Shown: positions 6,663 through 13,413 of the stretch, piece after piece | Layout: each line of letters opens with the position of its first letter | How positions within the stretch are numbered: the first letter of the stretch is position 1 | Origin: Bacteroidales bacterium UBA3824 | GTDB lineage: Bacteria; Bacteroidota; Bacteroidia; Bacteroidales; UBA3824 | Direction: 5' to 3' | Length of the DNA: 13,413 nt | Assembly: GCA_002393195.1 (NCBI GenBank) | Contig: DGIK01000063.1 | Span: 1 to 13,413, forward strand | Translations under genes and position numbers: made by a program | Notes under the pieces: model-generated | Database searches by the model: none | Seen by the model: the letters and a program-made list of their open reading frames with translations, nothing else | Told to the model about the DNA's origin: nothing

Positions 6663-7904
6663 TTACTGCCTTTGGAAAAATTCTTCGGGATTATTGTGGA
6701 AATCGACAGGGTCGGGGAGGTATTTGCCCTCTTCTGACTGTTTTTCAAGCTGTTTGGATTCTTTGAGGTCTTCCTCCGCCGCGTTTTCAACTTCGCCGTT
6801 GATGTATTTCGTAACCTTGTATTTCTTGGTCTTGGGGTCGAGCTCCTTCCATTCGCCGTGCTTGACATCGTTTTTGTAATTGCCGACGAGTTCTATCTCG
6901 CCTTTGTTGTTGTATTTGGTGTAGCGGCCTTCGAGTTTGCCGTTTACGTAGGTCGCCTCAAACAAAATCGTGCCGATGTCGTGGTAACGCTTCCACGCGC
7001 CGTTCTTAACGCCGTCTTTCCAATTGAGTTCCTCGGCGGGGAGGCCGTAGGGGAAGTAGGTGATTTCGGGGCCGTTTTTCTTGCCACGGACGTAATTTTC
7101 CTCCGCCACGAGGATAGAATCGCTTTCGAGGTACTGCCAAAGGCTGTCTTTTTGACGTTGATAATAATAACCCATCGCCACGCGGTCGCCGTTTTCGTCG
7201 TAGAGGATGGCGGAGGCGCGGTCGTCGTCTATCATATAAAGGTGTGCGCTCACGCCGCCGTGCTCGTAAAATTTGTAAAAGTCGCCGCGAGGTTTGCCTG
7301 CCTCGTAGTTGATTTGAGATTTGCGGTTGCCGTTGGGGTAGAGTTCAATCCAAACGCCTATCTTCTTGCCAGTTACGTCGGTTTGGTTGGTGGGGCCTTC
7401 GTAGGCGGCGAGGGTCTTGCCGTAGGTGACGGGCGCAGCGAAAAGTTCGGGCATAAAGATGTGCTTGTAGGTCTCGGTGGTGTCGTTGAAAATCTTCGCC
7501 AACATCATCGCGTGCTGCCCCGCCTTCTTGTTGTCGTTGGCGGCGTAAAATTTGTCCTGAAATTCGGTGATTGTTGCCTTCAATTCGTCAACCTCAGCCT
7601 TGTATTTGAGGCGGACTGACTTGTCCTTGTCCTTGTTGAAGGCGGTGTAGAGCGTATTCTCGGCGGAAGTGAGGTTGTACTCCTTCTGCGGTGCTTGACG
7701 GAAAATCTTGTGGTATGTAAACGCCAATATGAACACGCCGTCGGGCTTCGACGGATTGGCGGCGTTGTATTTTTTGACGGCTTCCATACACTCCGTATAG
7801 TTCTCAGACTCATAGAGTTGCATTACCTTGTCAAATTTCTTGTCCTGTGCCTGCGCCGTAGTTGCGAGCGCGAATATTGCTGTTATGATTAGGATTTTTT
7901 TCAT
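6663..7904 (-). CDS. Secreted MORN-repeat protein with N-terminal helical (TPR-like) region
   Basis: Exported 413-residue protein. The start chosen is MKKILIITAIFALATTAQAQ (ATG 7904-7902), which gives a clean signal peptide cleaved after AQA or nearby; the frame is open upstream but that extension would bury the signal. Residues about 20-140 are helical and TPR-like (LYESENYTECMEAVKKYNAANP, FILAFTYHKIF). Residues about 170-370 hold roughly six MORN_2-type repeats, such as GVWIELYPNGNRKSQINYEAGK, NGAWKRYHDIGTILFEATYVNGK and HGEWKELDP. The C-terminus is acidic and charged. Such repeats form beta-hairpin surfaces, and no enzyme motif is visible. The ATG overlaps the upstream peptidase stop as ATGA, so the two are very likely one translationally coupled operon. 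The function is unknown. Confidence 0.88.
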   Translation of the reverse strand: MKKILIITAIFALATTAQAQDKKFDKVMQLYESENYTECMEAVKKYNAANPSKPDGVFILAFTYHKIFRQAPQKEYNLTSAENTLYTAFNKDKDKSVRLKYKAEVDELKATITEFQDKFYAANDNKKAGQHAMMLAKIFNDTTETYKHIFMPELFAAPVTYGKTLAAYEGPTNQTDVTGKKIGVWIELYPNGNRKSQINYEAGKPRGDFYKFYEHGGVSAHLYMIDDDRASAILYDENGDRVAMGYYYQRQKDSLWQYLESDSILVAEENYVRGKKNGPEITYFPYGLPAEELNWKDGVKNGAWKRYHDIGTILFEATYVNGKLEGRYTKYNNKGEIELVGNYKNDVKHGEWKELDPKTKKYKVTKYINGEVENAAEEDLKESKQLEKQSEEGKYLPDPVDFHNNPEEFFQRQ

Positions 7905-9559
7905 TTTGTAATTGTTATTTTTGACGACGCAATCACGCCGCCGGTTTGTATTCTGATAACGTAAATTCCGCCCGTCAAATTGTATGCCTGACATTGAAAG
8001 GTGTCGCTTTTTGGATTGTAATTGCAAATCCTCCGCCCGAGTGCGTCTATAATCTCCACGCGGTCGATTGTTTGTGCAGATTTAATTTCTATAACGCCTT
8101 GATGCACTGTTATTTGCGGTGTTTTCGGCGGAGTTTTTTCAGTAGTAATGGCTACATATTCCGATATGCCTTCTGACATTGTGAAGTCGGCGACGGCGAG
8201 TTCATTTTTTTTAGTGTTAACTTCCTGACATTGTGTCTCATAGCCATCGGCAACGGCGCATACGTTGTAAGTCTTGGCGGCGAGAGTTGGGCGCACGTAT
8301 TGACCCTCAGCATCGCACATTATCGACGAATAATTATAATCGTGTCCGTCCAAATAAATTTTGGCTTTTATCGGGTTGCCGTTGAAGTCAACTACTTGAC
8401 CTCTAATGCCTTGCAATGCGCTGCAAATATACAATAAAAGTCCATCGCGGTGACGCTGCCAATAATTTTCCAAAAGGTCGCAGTGCAGGAGTTTTATGGT
8501 TGACAGCTCTATTGTCATCTCCCGGCAACGCTCCGAAATCATCATCCAGTCCTGACGACCACCAGCCACTTTGTACCATTCGCTGCCAAAAACATAGCCT
8601 TGTTTGTTGACGGTTTTCATACCGTTGGGCGCAAACGTGCGTAAAGTATCAATGTATTTTTGACAAATATCCTCGAACCAATCCTTGTCGGCGAGTCCCA
8701 GTTCCGATTCATAAAAACTGTCCCAAGGATAATTCAAAACCTCGTCGCCGCCGTGCATATTAGCCGACAATGTAAAATGCCTACTTTTGGCAAATTGCAT
8801 CATTGCAATAGTCTCAGGTTCAAGGTTTTGAGTGGATTTTGCCAACGCGCCCAACTGCGGAAAATTTCGGTTTAAATCCACATTGTTGCCATTATATCGG
8901 CGCGACTCGGCGACGGTGCCATTGCCGCCATAATAAGTGCCGTCGGGATTGGCTAACGGATTGATATACAATACGATATTGTTGATGATGCGGGTTGCAG
9001 TGGCGTCGTTGCCATAATTATTCAAAAGATAATCTATCAGCCTGAGCATCAATACATAACCGCAAGTTTCGTCGCCGTGCATCGTTGATGTCAGGAATAC
9101 ACGCGGGCGCGGGAGCGTGTCGCCAATGGCGGTGATGCGAATCGCCAATAGTTGCCGCCCCTCCGCACTTGCCCCAATATCAATGAGTTGCGCAATGTCG
9201 GGATGCTTCGCCGCAAAATCTTCCATCATCGCCACGTAGGTTTCGTATGTTGGATAATGCGCCCAATCTTTCATCTCCTCGATGCTTTGCGCCATATCGA
9301 TGTAGTTTGCGCTTTTGGATAACTTCTTGACACTCCGCACGTTATAGGCGTATTGTGGCAAAATCGTCCGCAGCGTCATCAATTCGCTTTCGTTGGCGTA
9401 TGCTGTGATGATGCCGTCGCGGATGTTGCTGATAGATACTGCATTAGACAGCCGCGAAATGTCGCCTGCCGTTGCCGTCGGTATTGTGATTTCGTAATCC
9501 TGTGCGTGGACGGTTGCCGCAAAAATCAGAATCAATATTATGCAAAACAATTTTTTCAT
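7901..9559 (-). CDS. Secreted M14 zinc carboxypeptidase with T9SS sorting domain
   Basis: Extracellular or surface metallocarboxypeptidase of 552 residues. The start MKKLFCIILILIFAATVHAQ (ATG 9559-9557) was chosen to give a signal peptide; five more codons are open upstream. Numbered from there, the catalytic domain has the zinc ligands H161 and E164 (STMHGDET) and H269 (ANMHGGDE). It also has NPDG, the substrate-binding arginine in VDLNRNFP (R231) and the catalytic glutamate in TIELS (E351), so it looks active. A carboxypeptidase regulatory-like beta domain follows (about 384-440, GIRGQVVDFNGNPIKAKIYL). The last 70 or so residues form a type A T9SS sorting domain, with VEIIDALGRRI, NLTGGIYVIRIQT and a basic Lys-ending tail. 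The gene overlaps the MORN-repeat gene by ATGA. T9SS machinery is expected elsewhere in the genome. Confidence 0.95.
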   Translation of the reverse strand: MKKLFCIILILIFAATVHAQDYEITIPTATAGDISRLSNAVSISNIRDGIITAYANESELMTLRTILPQYAYNVRSVKKLSKSANYIDMAQSIEEMKDWAHYPTYETYVAMMEDFAAKHPDIAQLIDIGASAEGRQLLAIRITAIGDTLPRPRVFLTSTMHGDETCGYVLMLRLIDYLLNNYGNDATATRIINNIVLYINPLANPDGTYYGGNGTVAESRRYNGNNVDLNRNFPQLGALAKSTQNLEPETIAMMQFAKSRHFTLSANMHGGDEVLNYPWDSFYESELGLADKDWFEDICQKYIDTLRTFAPNGMKTVNKQGYVFGSEWYKVAGGRQDWMMISERCREMTIELSTIKLLHCDLLENYWQRHRDGLLLYICSALQGIRGQVVDFNGNPIKAKIYLDGHDYNYSSIMCDAEGQYVRPTLAAKTYNVCAVADGYETQCQEVNTKKNELAVADFTMSEGISEYVAITTEKTPPKTPQITVHQGVIEIKSAQTIDRVEIIDALGRRICNYNPKSDTFQCQAYNLTGGIYVIRIQTGGVIASSKITITK

Positions 9560-9615
9560 AGCCCAAAGTTGCAAATTATTTCTGAGATAACAATCCTTTT
9601 TTCCACAAAATTTTT

Positions 9616-9623
9616 TAACTTTG
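9616..9623 (+). promoter_or_regulatory. Bacteroidota -7 box (TAACTTTG) upstream of the GIN-domain gene
   Basis: TAACTTTG matches TAnnTTTG exactly and ends 36 nt before the ATG at 9660, giving a predicted leader of roughly 30 nt. The intergenic space between the two divergent genes is 100 nt. No exact -33 TTTG sits at the usual spacing; a T-tract (9597-9602) is somewhat too close. Confidence 0.5.
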
Positions 9624-9659
9624 TTGACGTTATATAGTCAAAATCATAAAACGAACACT

Positions 9660-10361
9660 ATGAAAAAAGTATTGACATATTTGATGGTATTGATGTTGAT
9701 GTCGGCGTGCAATCAGCGCACCGGCTCGGGCAATTTACTTACCGAGATGCGCAAGGTTGATAATTTTGGCGGCATCATCATCAATGGCGAAATGAATGTA
9801 AATATCATTCATTCAGATAAATACGAGGTCAAGGTAACTGCCGACGACAATCTCATTAAGCACGTGAACACCACTGTAAAAAGTGGTTTCCTATATGTAA
9901 AATGCAGCCGACAACCCGAGGAGAGCGACATCACTATTTCTATCGCGATGCCTATCATCAATTCTATTGAAACAGAGGGCAAAGTCGGGATTGACATCAA
10001 AGAAGGTTTCCGCGTCAACAATCTCGAAATCAGGACTTTCGGCAGCGGCAATATTGACATCAACGGCATCACCGCCACATCCGCAATCAAAATCCTAAAC
10101 CGTGGTAGCGGCAATATCACTTTGACGGGCAATGCAAAACTGTTTTCGTGCGTTACTCGCGACGCGGGCAATGTGTTTGCGGATATGCTTGACGCAGAGG
10201 AGGCTGTCGCCAAAGTCGGCGGCTCAGGCAGCATTTTCGTGAAGACCAGCGGCAAACTCAATGTCATTGTAGCCGGTTCTGGCAGCGTTTTCTATAATGG
10301 CAAACCGTCGATGATGAGCAAATACATCACCGGTTCTGGCAGCGTGAAACAAAGGATGTAA
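9660..10361 (+). CDS. GIN-domain (DUF2807) lipoprotein
   Basis: Predicted lipoprotein of 233 residues. The start MKKVLTYLMVLMLMSAC gives a lipobox LMSAC with Cys17; an earlier in-frame ATG at 9621 would add a non-signal extension and lies within the promoter-like box. The mature part is a GIN (DUF2807) domain: VDNFGGIIINGEMNVNII, then repeated beta-strand turns carrying a GSG signature (FGSGNIDI, RGSGNITL, GGSGSIFV, AGSGSVFY, TGSGSVKQ). These turns indicate a right-handed beta-solenoid. The family is common in Bacteroidota and often labelled a putative adhesin head; its role is unproven. The gene is divergent from the T9SS carboxypeptidase operon and convergent with the second M14 gene, with only 6 nt between the stops. 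Confidence 0.92.
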   Translation: MKKVLTYLMVLMLMSACNQRTGSGNLLTEMRKVDNFGGIIINGEMNVNIIHSDKYEVKVTADDNLIKHVNTTVKSGFLYVKCSRQPEESDITISIAMPIINSIETEGKVGIDIKEGFRVNNLEIRTFGSGNIDINGITATSAIKILNRGSGNITLTGNAKLFSCVTRDAGNVFADMLDAEEAVAKVGGSGSIFVKTSGKLNVIVAGSGSVFYNGKPSMMSKYITGSGSVKQRM

Positions 10362-10367
10362 ATTACT

Positions 10368-11519
10368 TTATTCCAACGATTTAACAATCCATTTTCCAAT
10401 CTCCAAATAATCCTCGATGGAGTAGGGGACGCCGTGGGAGTTGAGGTTCCAATCTACTTCGATTGTTGTTGAAAATTGGAGCGTGGAGCCGTGATTGATT
10501 TCGTTCCACCAATCGGCGGTCATTCCGTCGTAACTGTTGTATGAGTCTTTGATGGATTTTGGCGTGAAGCCCGATTGCCACGCAAAACGATGCCAAAAAT
10601 TCACTAAGTTGCTGTGTTTCTTGCCGTTGCCATACAAATCATAATAAGAAAAACTGTTGCCCTCAAAACCGCCCGGAAACATTCCGTGAACGTCCCAAAA
10701 CATTGAGTATGAGTAATTTTGCGCACTTTCGCGGATTGCTTGTTCGATGCGGCGGATTGCGGGATGAAATGGGATTCCGTCCCAATCTCGGTTGAAATCC
10801 ACAGGCAATTGCATCCGCCCGCTCTGTCCATTATAAACGCTCTCCACATCGACCATCGGGACAATTTTGAAGATGTGGGTTTTCAACAATTTTTGATTGC
10901 AACTCTCTGACATCAAGTATCTTATCATTCCTTCCATTACGTAATTGCTGACGCTCTCAAAGGCGTGTTGTCGGCAGATAATCCAGACAAGTTTTTTGTG
11001 TTTGCGTTTTGGCTTTTTGGTAATTGTCAATTGGTTGACATTCAGATTGTTGGATGTGGTTAGGAGAGTGTCGATTTGGAGATTTTTGGAGGTTTTGATT
11101 TCAGACAATAGATTTTGAAGCCGTGAATAAGTGTATGGAAATCCAGTGGAAATATAAGTTGTGTCGGCGGTTGGCGTGATTCTCAATACAAATCCGCCCG
11201 ACATTCCGCTCTGCCTAACGTGTTGAAAATCAATATTATCGTTGCTGATTGTGGGAAAAAACGGTGAATGGACTGTTTTTGCAAATAATGTCTTGAATGT
11301 AAGCACTGTGTCGCGTCGGTAGCCCGTAACTCCAAAATTGAACCACACGCCGCAGGTATTTGCGCTATCCACGTATGGTGCGAATTTCACGGTGTTTGTC
11401 GCCGCGTCGTAGGTGCAAAGACCGACGTTTTGGTTTTCGAGATTCTTGATGACCGAAAACTCACCCTGCGCCGCCGCAGTCGAAACGGAAATTATCAATA
11501 ATATAATGACAATCAGCAT
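10368..11519 (-). CDS. Exported M14 peptidase, cytosolic-carboxypeptidase-like (M14D-type)
   Basis: Predicted exported zinc carboxypeptidase of 383 residues. The start MLIVIILLIISVSTAAAQG was chosen over an in-frame upstream ATG (11567) because the 16 extra residues include a run of five arginines encoded by the repeat element upstream. Residues about 20-170 form a beta-rich N-terminal domain (VWFNFGVTGYRRDTVLTF) like that preceding the catalytic domain of AGBL/CCP-type enzymes. Catalytic features are CRQHAFES (H185, E188), VPMVDVESVYNG, VDFNRDWDG (N243-R244), WDVHGMFPGG (H278) and the glutamate in STTIEVDWN (E354). All zinc and catalytic positions are present. It lacks the T9SS tail of the other M14 enzyme, so a periplasmic or outer-membrane location is likely. 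The substrate is unknown. Confidence 0.88.
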   Translation of the reverse strand: MLIVIILLIISVSTAAAQGEFSVIKNLENQNVGLCTYDAATNTVKFAPYVDSANTCGVWFNFGVTGYRRDTVLTFKTLFAKTVHSPFFPTISNDNIDFQHVRQSGMSGGFVLRITPTADTTYISTGFPYTYSRLQNLLSEIKTSKNLQIDTLLTTSNNLNVNQLTITKKPKRKHKKLVWIICRQHAFESVSNYVMEGMIRYLMSESCNQKLLKTHIFKIVPMVDVESVYNGQSGRMQLPVDFNRDWDGIPFHPAIRRIEQAIRESAQNYSYSMFWDVHGMFPGGFEGNSFSYYDLYGNGKKHSNLVNFWHRFAWQSGFTPKSIKDSYNSYDGMTADWWNEINHGSTLQFSTTIEVDWNLNSHGVPYSIEDYLEIGKWIVKSLE

Positions 11520-11538
11520 ATTACAAACGTCAATTACA

Positions 11539-11649
11539 CGCCGCCTACGGCGGGTTTTTATAAACAAAAATTAAAACGAATTACAACGAATTAAAGCGAA
11601 TTAGTTTTGTAATTCGTCCAAAATTCGTTATAATTCGCTTTAATTCGCG
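11539..11649. repeat. Short copy of the hairpin-plus-CGAATTA repeat family, between ackA and the M14 gene
   Basis: It begins with a GC-rich hairpin CCGCC-TAC-GGCGG (11541-11553) followed by GTTTTTATAAAC. A/T-rich sequence with repeated CGAATTA words follows. A perfect 17-bp inverted repeat, CGAATTAAAGCGAATTA, pairs 11587-11603 with 11631-11647. Its loop itself contains TTTTG (11605-11609) pairing with CAAAA (11619-11623). The right end has no second GC hairpin before the ackA stop (11663). It shares its hairpin core and neighbouring A/T words with the right end of the larger element at 12895-13154, in opposite orientation. It fills nearly all of the 143-nt gap between the two minus-strand genes. 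Confidence 0.85.
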
Positions 11650-11662
11650 TTTGAAAAAACAA

Positions 11663-12865
11663 TTAGCGTTTCACCAAGTCGAGGGTGTCTTGTGCGATGA
11701 CGAGTTCCTCGTTTGTGGGAACTACGAGCACTTTCACCTTTGAAGTCGGCTTGCTGATGATCATTTCCTTGTCGCGGAGGCCTGTGTTGATTGAGTCGTC
11801 AAACTCTACGCCGAGCCATTCCAAGTTCATCGCAACGCCGCGACGTGTGGTGTCGCCCTTCTCGCCGATGCCGCCGCAGAATACGATGGCGTCGCAACCG
11901 TTCATTGCTGCCATGTATGCGCCGATGTACTTCTTGATGCTGTAATCCTGCATCTTGCAAGCGAGGGCGGCGCGGTATTCCTTGCGGACAAATGCAGCCT
12001 CCTCCACGTCGCGCATATCGGACGAAACGCCCGAAACGCCCAAAACGCCGGATTGCTTGTTGATGAAGTTGTTCATATCTTCGGGCTTCAACGCGCCGTT
12101 TTCAAATAAGTAGGGGAACACGGCGGGGTCGATGATGCCACAACGTGTGCCCATCACAACGCCTTCGCACGGGGTCAAGCCCATCGACGTATCAACTACC
12201 TTGCCGTTGACGATAGCCGCGAGCGATGCGCCGTTGCCGATGTGGCAGGTGATGAGTTTGGAATTGTTGTAATCGAGGCCGAGGATTTCGCAGGCGCGTT
12301 TGGATACGTACCTGTGGCTTGTGCCGTGGAAACCGTAACGGCGGATGTGGAGTTTTTCGTACAATTCGTAAGGAATTGCGTACATGTAAGCGTAGTCGGG
12401 AATGGTCTGATGGAATGCCGTGTCAAACACTGCAACCTGCGGGAGCGAGGGCATTGCCTTCTGCATAGCGCGGATGCCTTTGAGGTTTGCCATCTGATGG
12501 AGGGGACCGAGGGGCGCGATTTCTTCAATCTTGGCGATTACCTCGTCGTTGATGATGACGCTCTCCTTGAAAAATTCGCCGCCGTGGAGCACGCGGTGTC
12601 CGGCAGCCTCAATCTCGTTGAGCGAGGAGATTACGCCGAGTTCCTTGTCTGTCAAAGTGTTGAGTACGAGTTCGATGGCGTCCTGATGGTCGTTCATCGG
12701 CTTTTCAATCTTTGTCTTGGGACCGTCGCCCTTTGCGCATTTGAGGAACGAATCGGGAAGACCGATTTTCTCCACGCCGCCCTTCGCGAGCAAGTCGCCC
12801 GACGGCATATCTATGAGTTGGTACTTCAACGACGAACTACCACAATTGATTACTAATATCTTCAT
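11663..12865 (-). CDS. ackA: Acetate kinase
   Basis: Cytoplasmic acetate kinase: acetyl phosphate + ADP gives acetate + ATP (reversible), the ATP-yielding step of acetate fermentation. The protein is full length at 400 residues. Motifs in order are NCGSSSLKYQL (7-17), GHRVLHGG with R91 (89-96), VFDTAFHQT with the catalytic Asp D148, RYGFHGTSHRYV (H180), CHIGNGASL (207-215), MGTRCGIIDP (R241), the nucleotide-binding VFCGGIGEKGDTT (328-340) and PTNEELVIAQDT (E387) near the end. The start ATG at 12865 gives the canonical MKILVINCGSSS N-terminus. It lies downstream of pta on the same strand, but the 300-nt gap between them is unusually long and mostly filled by a repeat element, which may affect co-transcription. 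Confidence 0.98.
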   Translation of the reverse strand: MKILVINCGSSSLKYQLIDMPSGDLLAKGGVEKIGLPDSFLKCAKGDGPKTKIEKPMNDHQDAIELVLNTLTDKELGVISSLNEIEAAGHRVLHGGEFFKESVIINDEVIAKIEEIAPLGPLHQMANLKGIRAMQKAMPSLPQVAVFDTAFHQTIPDYAYMYAIPYELYEKLHIRRYGFHGTSHRYVSKRACEILGLDYNNSKLITCHIGNGASLAAIVNGKVVDTSMGLTPCEGVVMGTRCGIIDPAVFPYLFENGALKPEDMNNFINKQSGVLGVSGVSSDMRDVEEAAFVRKEYRAALACKMQDYSIKKYIGAYMAAMNGCDAIVFCGGIGEKGDTTRRGVAMNLEWLGVEFDDSINTGLRDKEMIISKPTSKVKVLVVPTNEELVIAQDTLDLVKR

Positions 12866-12894
12866 TTCTTTGTTTACAATAATTATCTGTTTGT

Positions 12895-12918
12895 CAACGC
12901 CTTACGGCGTTGTTTTTT
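12895..12918 (+). terminator. Terminator-like hairpin with T-run, reading on the + strand
   Basis: A perfect 7-bp stem CAACGCC / GGCGTTG (12895-12901 and 12906-12912) with loop TTAC is followed directly by six T (12913-12918). As an intrinsic terminator it would stop + strand transcripts, antisense to ackA. Read on the minus strand it sits in the ackA leader about 30 nt before the start, with no T-run after it. It is also the left end of the large repeat element, so its form may be a property of that element. Confidence 0.55.
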
Positions 12919-13154
12919 GAACGAAAATTTAAGCGAATTATAACGAATTTTTTTATATCGCTTCGCGATATTATGGTAGGTCGCTTCGCGAGAAATCTAA
13001 CAAATCATTACAAATCAAACAAATATTTATTTGAAAGATTTGTATTGATTTGTGTAATTTCTGTCCGTCAGGACATTCCTTTTAAATTCGTTTTAATTTT
13101 TTTTTATTCGCTTAAATTTTCGTTTATAAAAATCCCGTCGCCGTAGGCGGCGGT
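12895..13154. repeat. Nested palindromic repeat element between pta and ackA
   Basis: This element fills most of the 300-nt gene-free stretch 12866-13165. From outside inward: a GC hairpin at the left end (12895-12912), and at the right end a stem CCGTCGCC / GGCGGCGG around GTA (about 13135-13153). Next is a perfect 19-bp inverted repeat AACGAAAATTTAAGCGAAT (12920-12938 with 13106-13124). Then AACGAATTT (12942-12950 with 13084-13092). Small hairpins follow: ATATCGC-TTC-GCGATAT (12955-12971), TCGC-TTC-GCGA (12981-12991) and TGTCC-GTCA-GGACA (13062-13075). A 24-nt inverted repeat with 20 matches comes next (12992-13015 with 13038-13061). At the centre is CAAATA-TT-TATTTG (13020-13033). No ORF or transposase is present and no obvious target-site duplication was seen. 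Confidence 0.85.
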
Positions 13155-13165
13155 TCAATTGATGT

Positions 13166-13413
<248 letters not shown>

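Noticed and set aside
6858..7619. Long open frame antisense to the MORN-repeat gene (253 codons)
   Set aside because: The Val/Ala/Phe-rich translation is the complement of the repeat-containing real gene; it shows no signal peptide or domain.
7905..8027. In-frame N-terminal extension of the MORN-repeat protein
   Set aside because: It would place 41 basic, Asn-rich residues before an otherwise perfect signal peptide and overlap the carboxypeptidase gene by far more than the 4-nt ATGA junction.
11576..11647. Regularly repeated CGAATTA words that could suggest a short CRISPR-like or tandem array
   Set aside because: The words occur in both orientations, are only 7-8 nt long, and the sequence between them is too short and too similar to be spacers. 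An inverted-repeat structure explains them better.
12895..13154. Insertion sequence or MITE with defined target-site duplication
   Set aside because: There is no transposase, and flanking bases give no convincing duplication. It is reported only as a repeat element of unknown mobility.

Overview
The window looks like chromosomal DNA from a gut- or oral-type Bacteroidota, most likely order Bacteroidales. The evidence is a type IX secretion (T9SS) C-terminal sorting domain, lipoproteins of Bacteroidota-restricted families (DUF4831-like, GIN-domain/DUF2807), starts without clear Shine-Dalgarno sequences, upstream TAnnTTTG boxes (the Bacteroidota sigma-factor -7 motif), and the pta-ackA acetate pathway. 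The genus cannot be fixed from this sequence. No rRNA, tRNA, CRISPR array, transposase or phage gene was seen.

Layout. Positions 1-2060 (+): a signal peptidase I-like protein whose 5' end is just cut by the window edge, then a bile acid:sodium symporter (BASS) family transporter. Positions 2051-2146: an A/T-rich palindromic repeat that supplies the transporter's stop codon and separates it from the convergent cluster. Positions 2149-6607 (-), in transcription order: a DUF4831-like lipoprotein, a UDP-galactopyranose-mutase-like FAD protein, a PurO-type IMP cyclohydrolase and a stand-alone AICAR transformylase. The last two carry out the final two steps of purine synthesis as separate proteins instead of one fused PurH. 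Positions 6663-9559 (-): a secreted M14 zinc carboxypeptidase with a T9SS sorting domain, overlapping by ATGA a secreted MORN-repeat protein. Positions 9660-10361 (+): a GIN-domain lipoprotein with its own promoter-like box. Positions 10368-11519 (-): a second exported M14 peptidase, of the cytosolic-carboxypeptidase-like type. Positions 11663-13413 (-): ackA and the 3' end of pta.

The most unusual non-coding structure is a pair of related repeat elements flanking ackA. A roughly 260-bp nested palindrome lies between pta and ackA (12895-13154), and a shorter relative lies between ackA and the M14 gene (11539-11649). Both combine a GC-rich mini-hairpin containing CCGCCTACGGCG (or a close relative) with A/T-rich arms built from CGAATTA-like words. 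The most unusual protein feature is the signal peptidase paralogue, in which the catalytic lysine position of the conserved (K)R-x-x-GLPGD box is serine.
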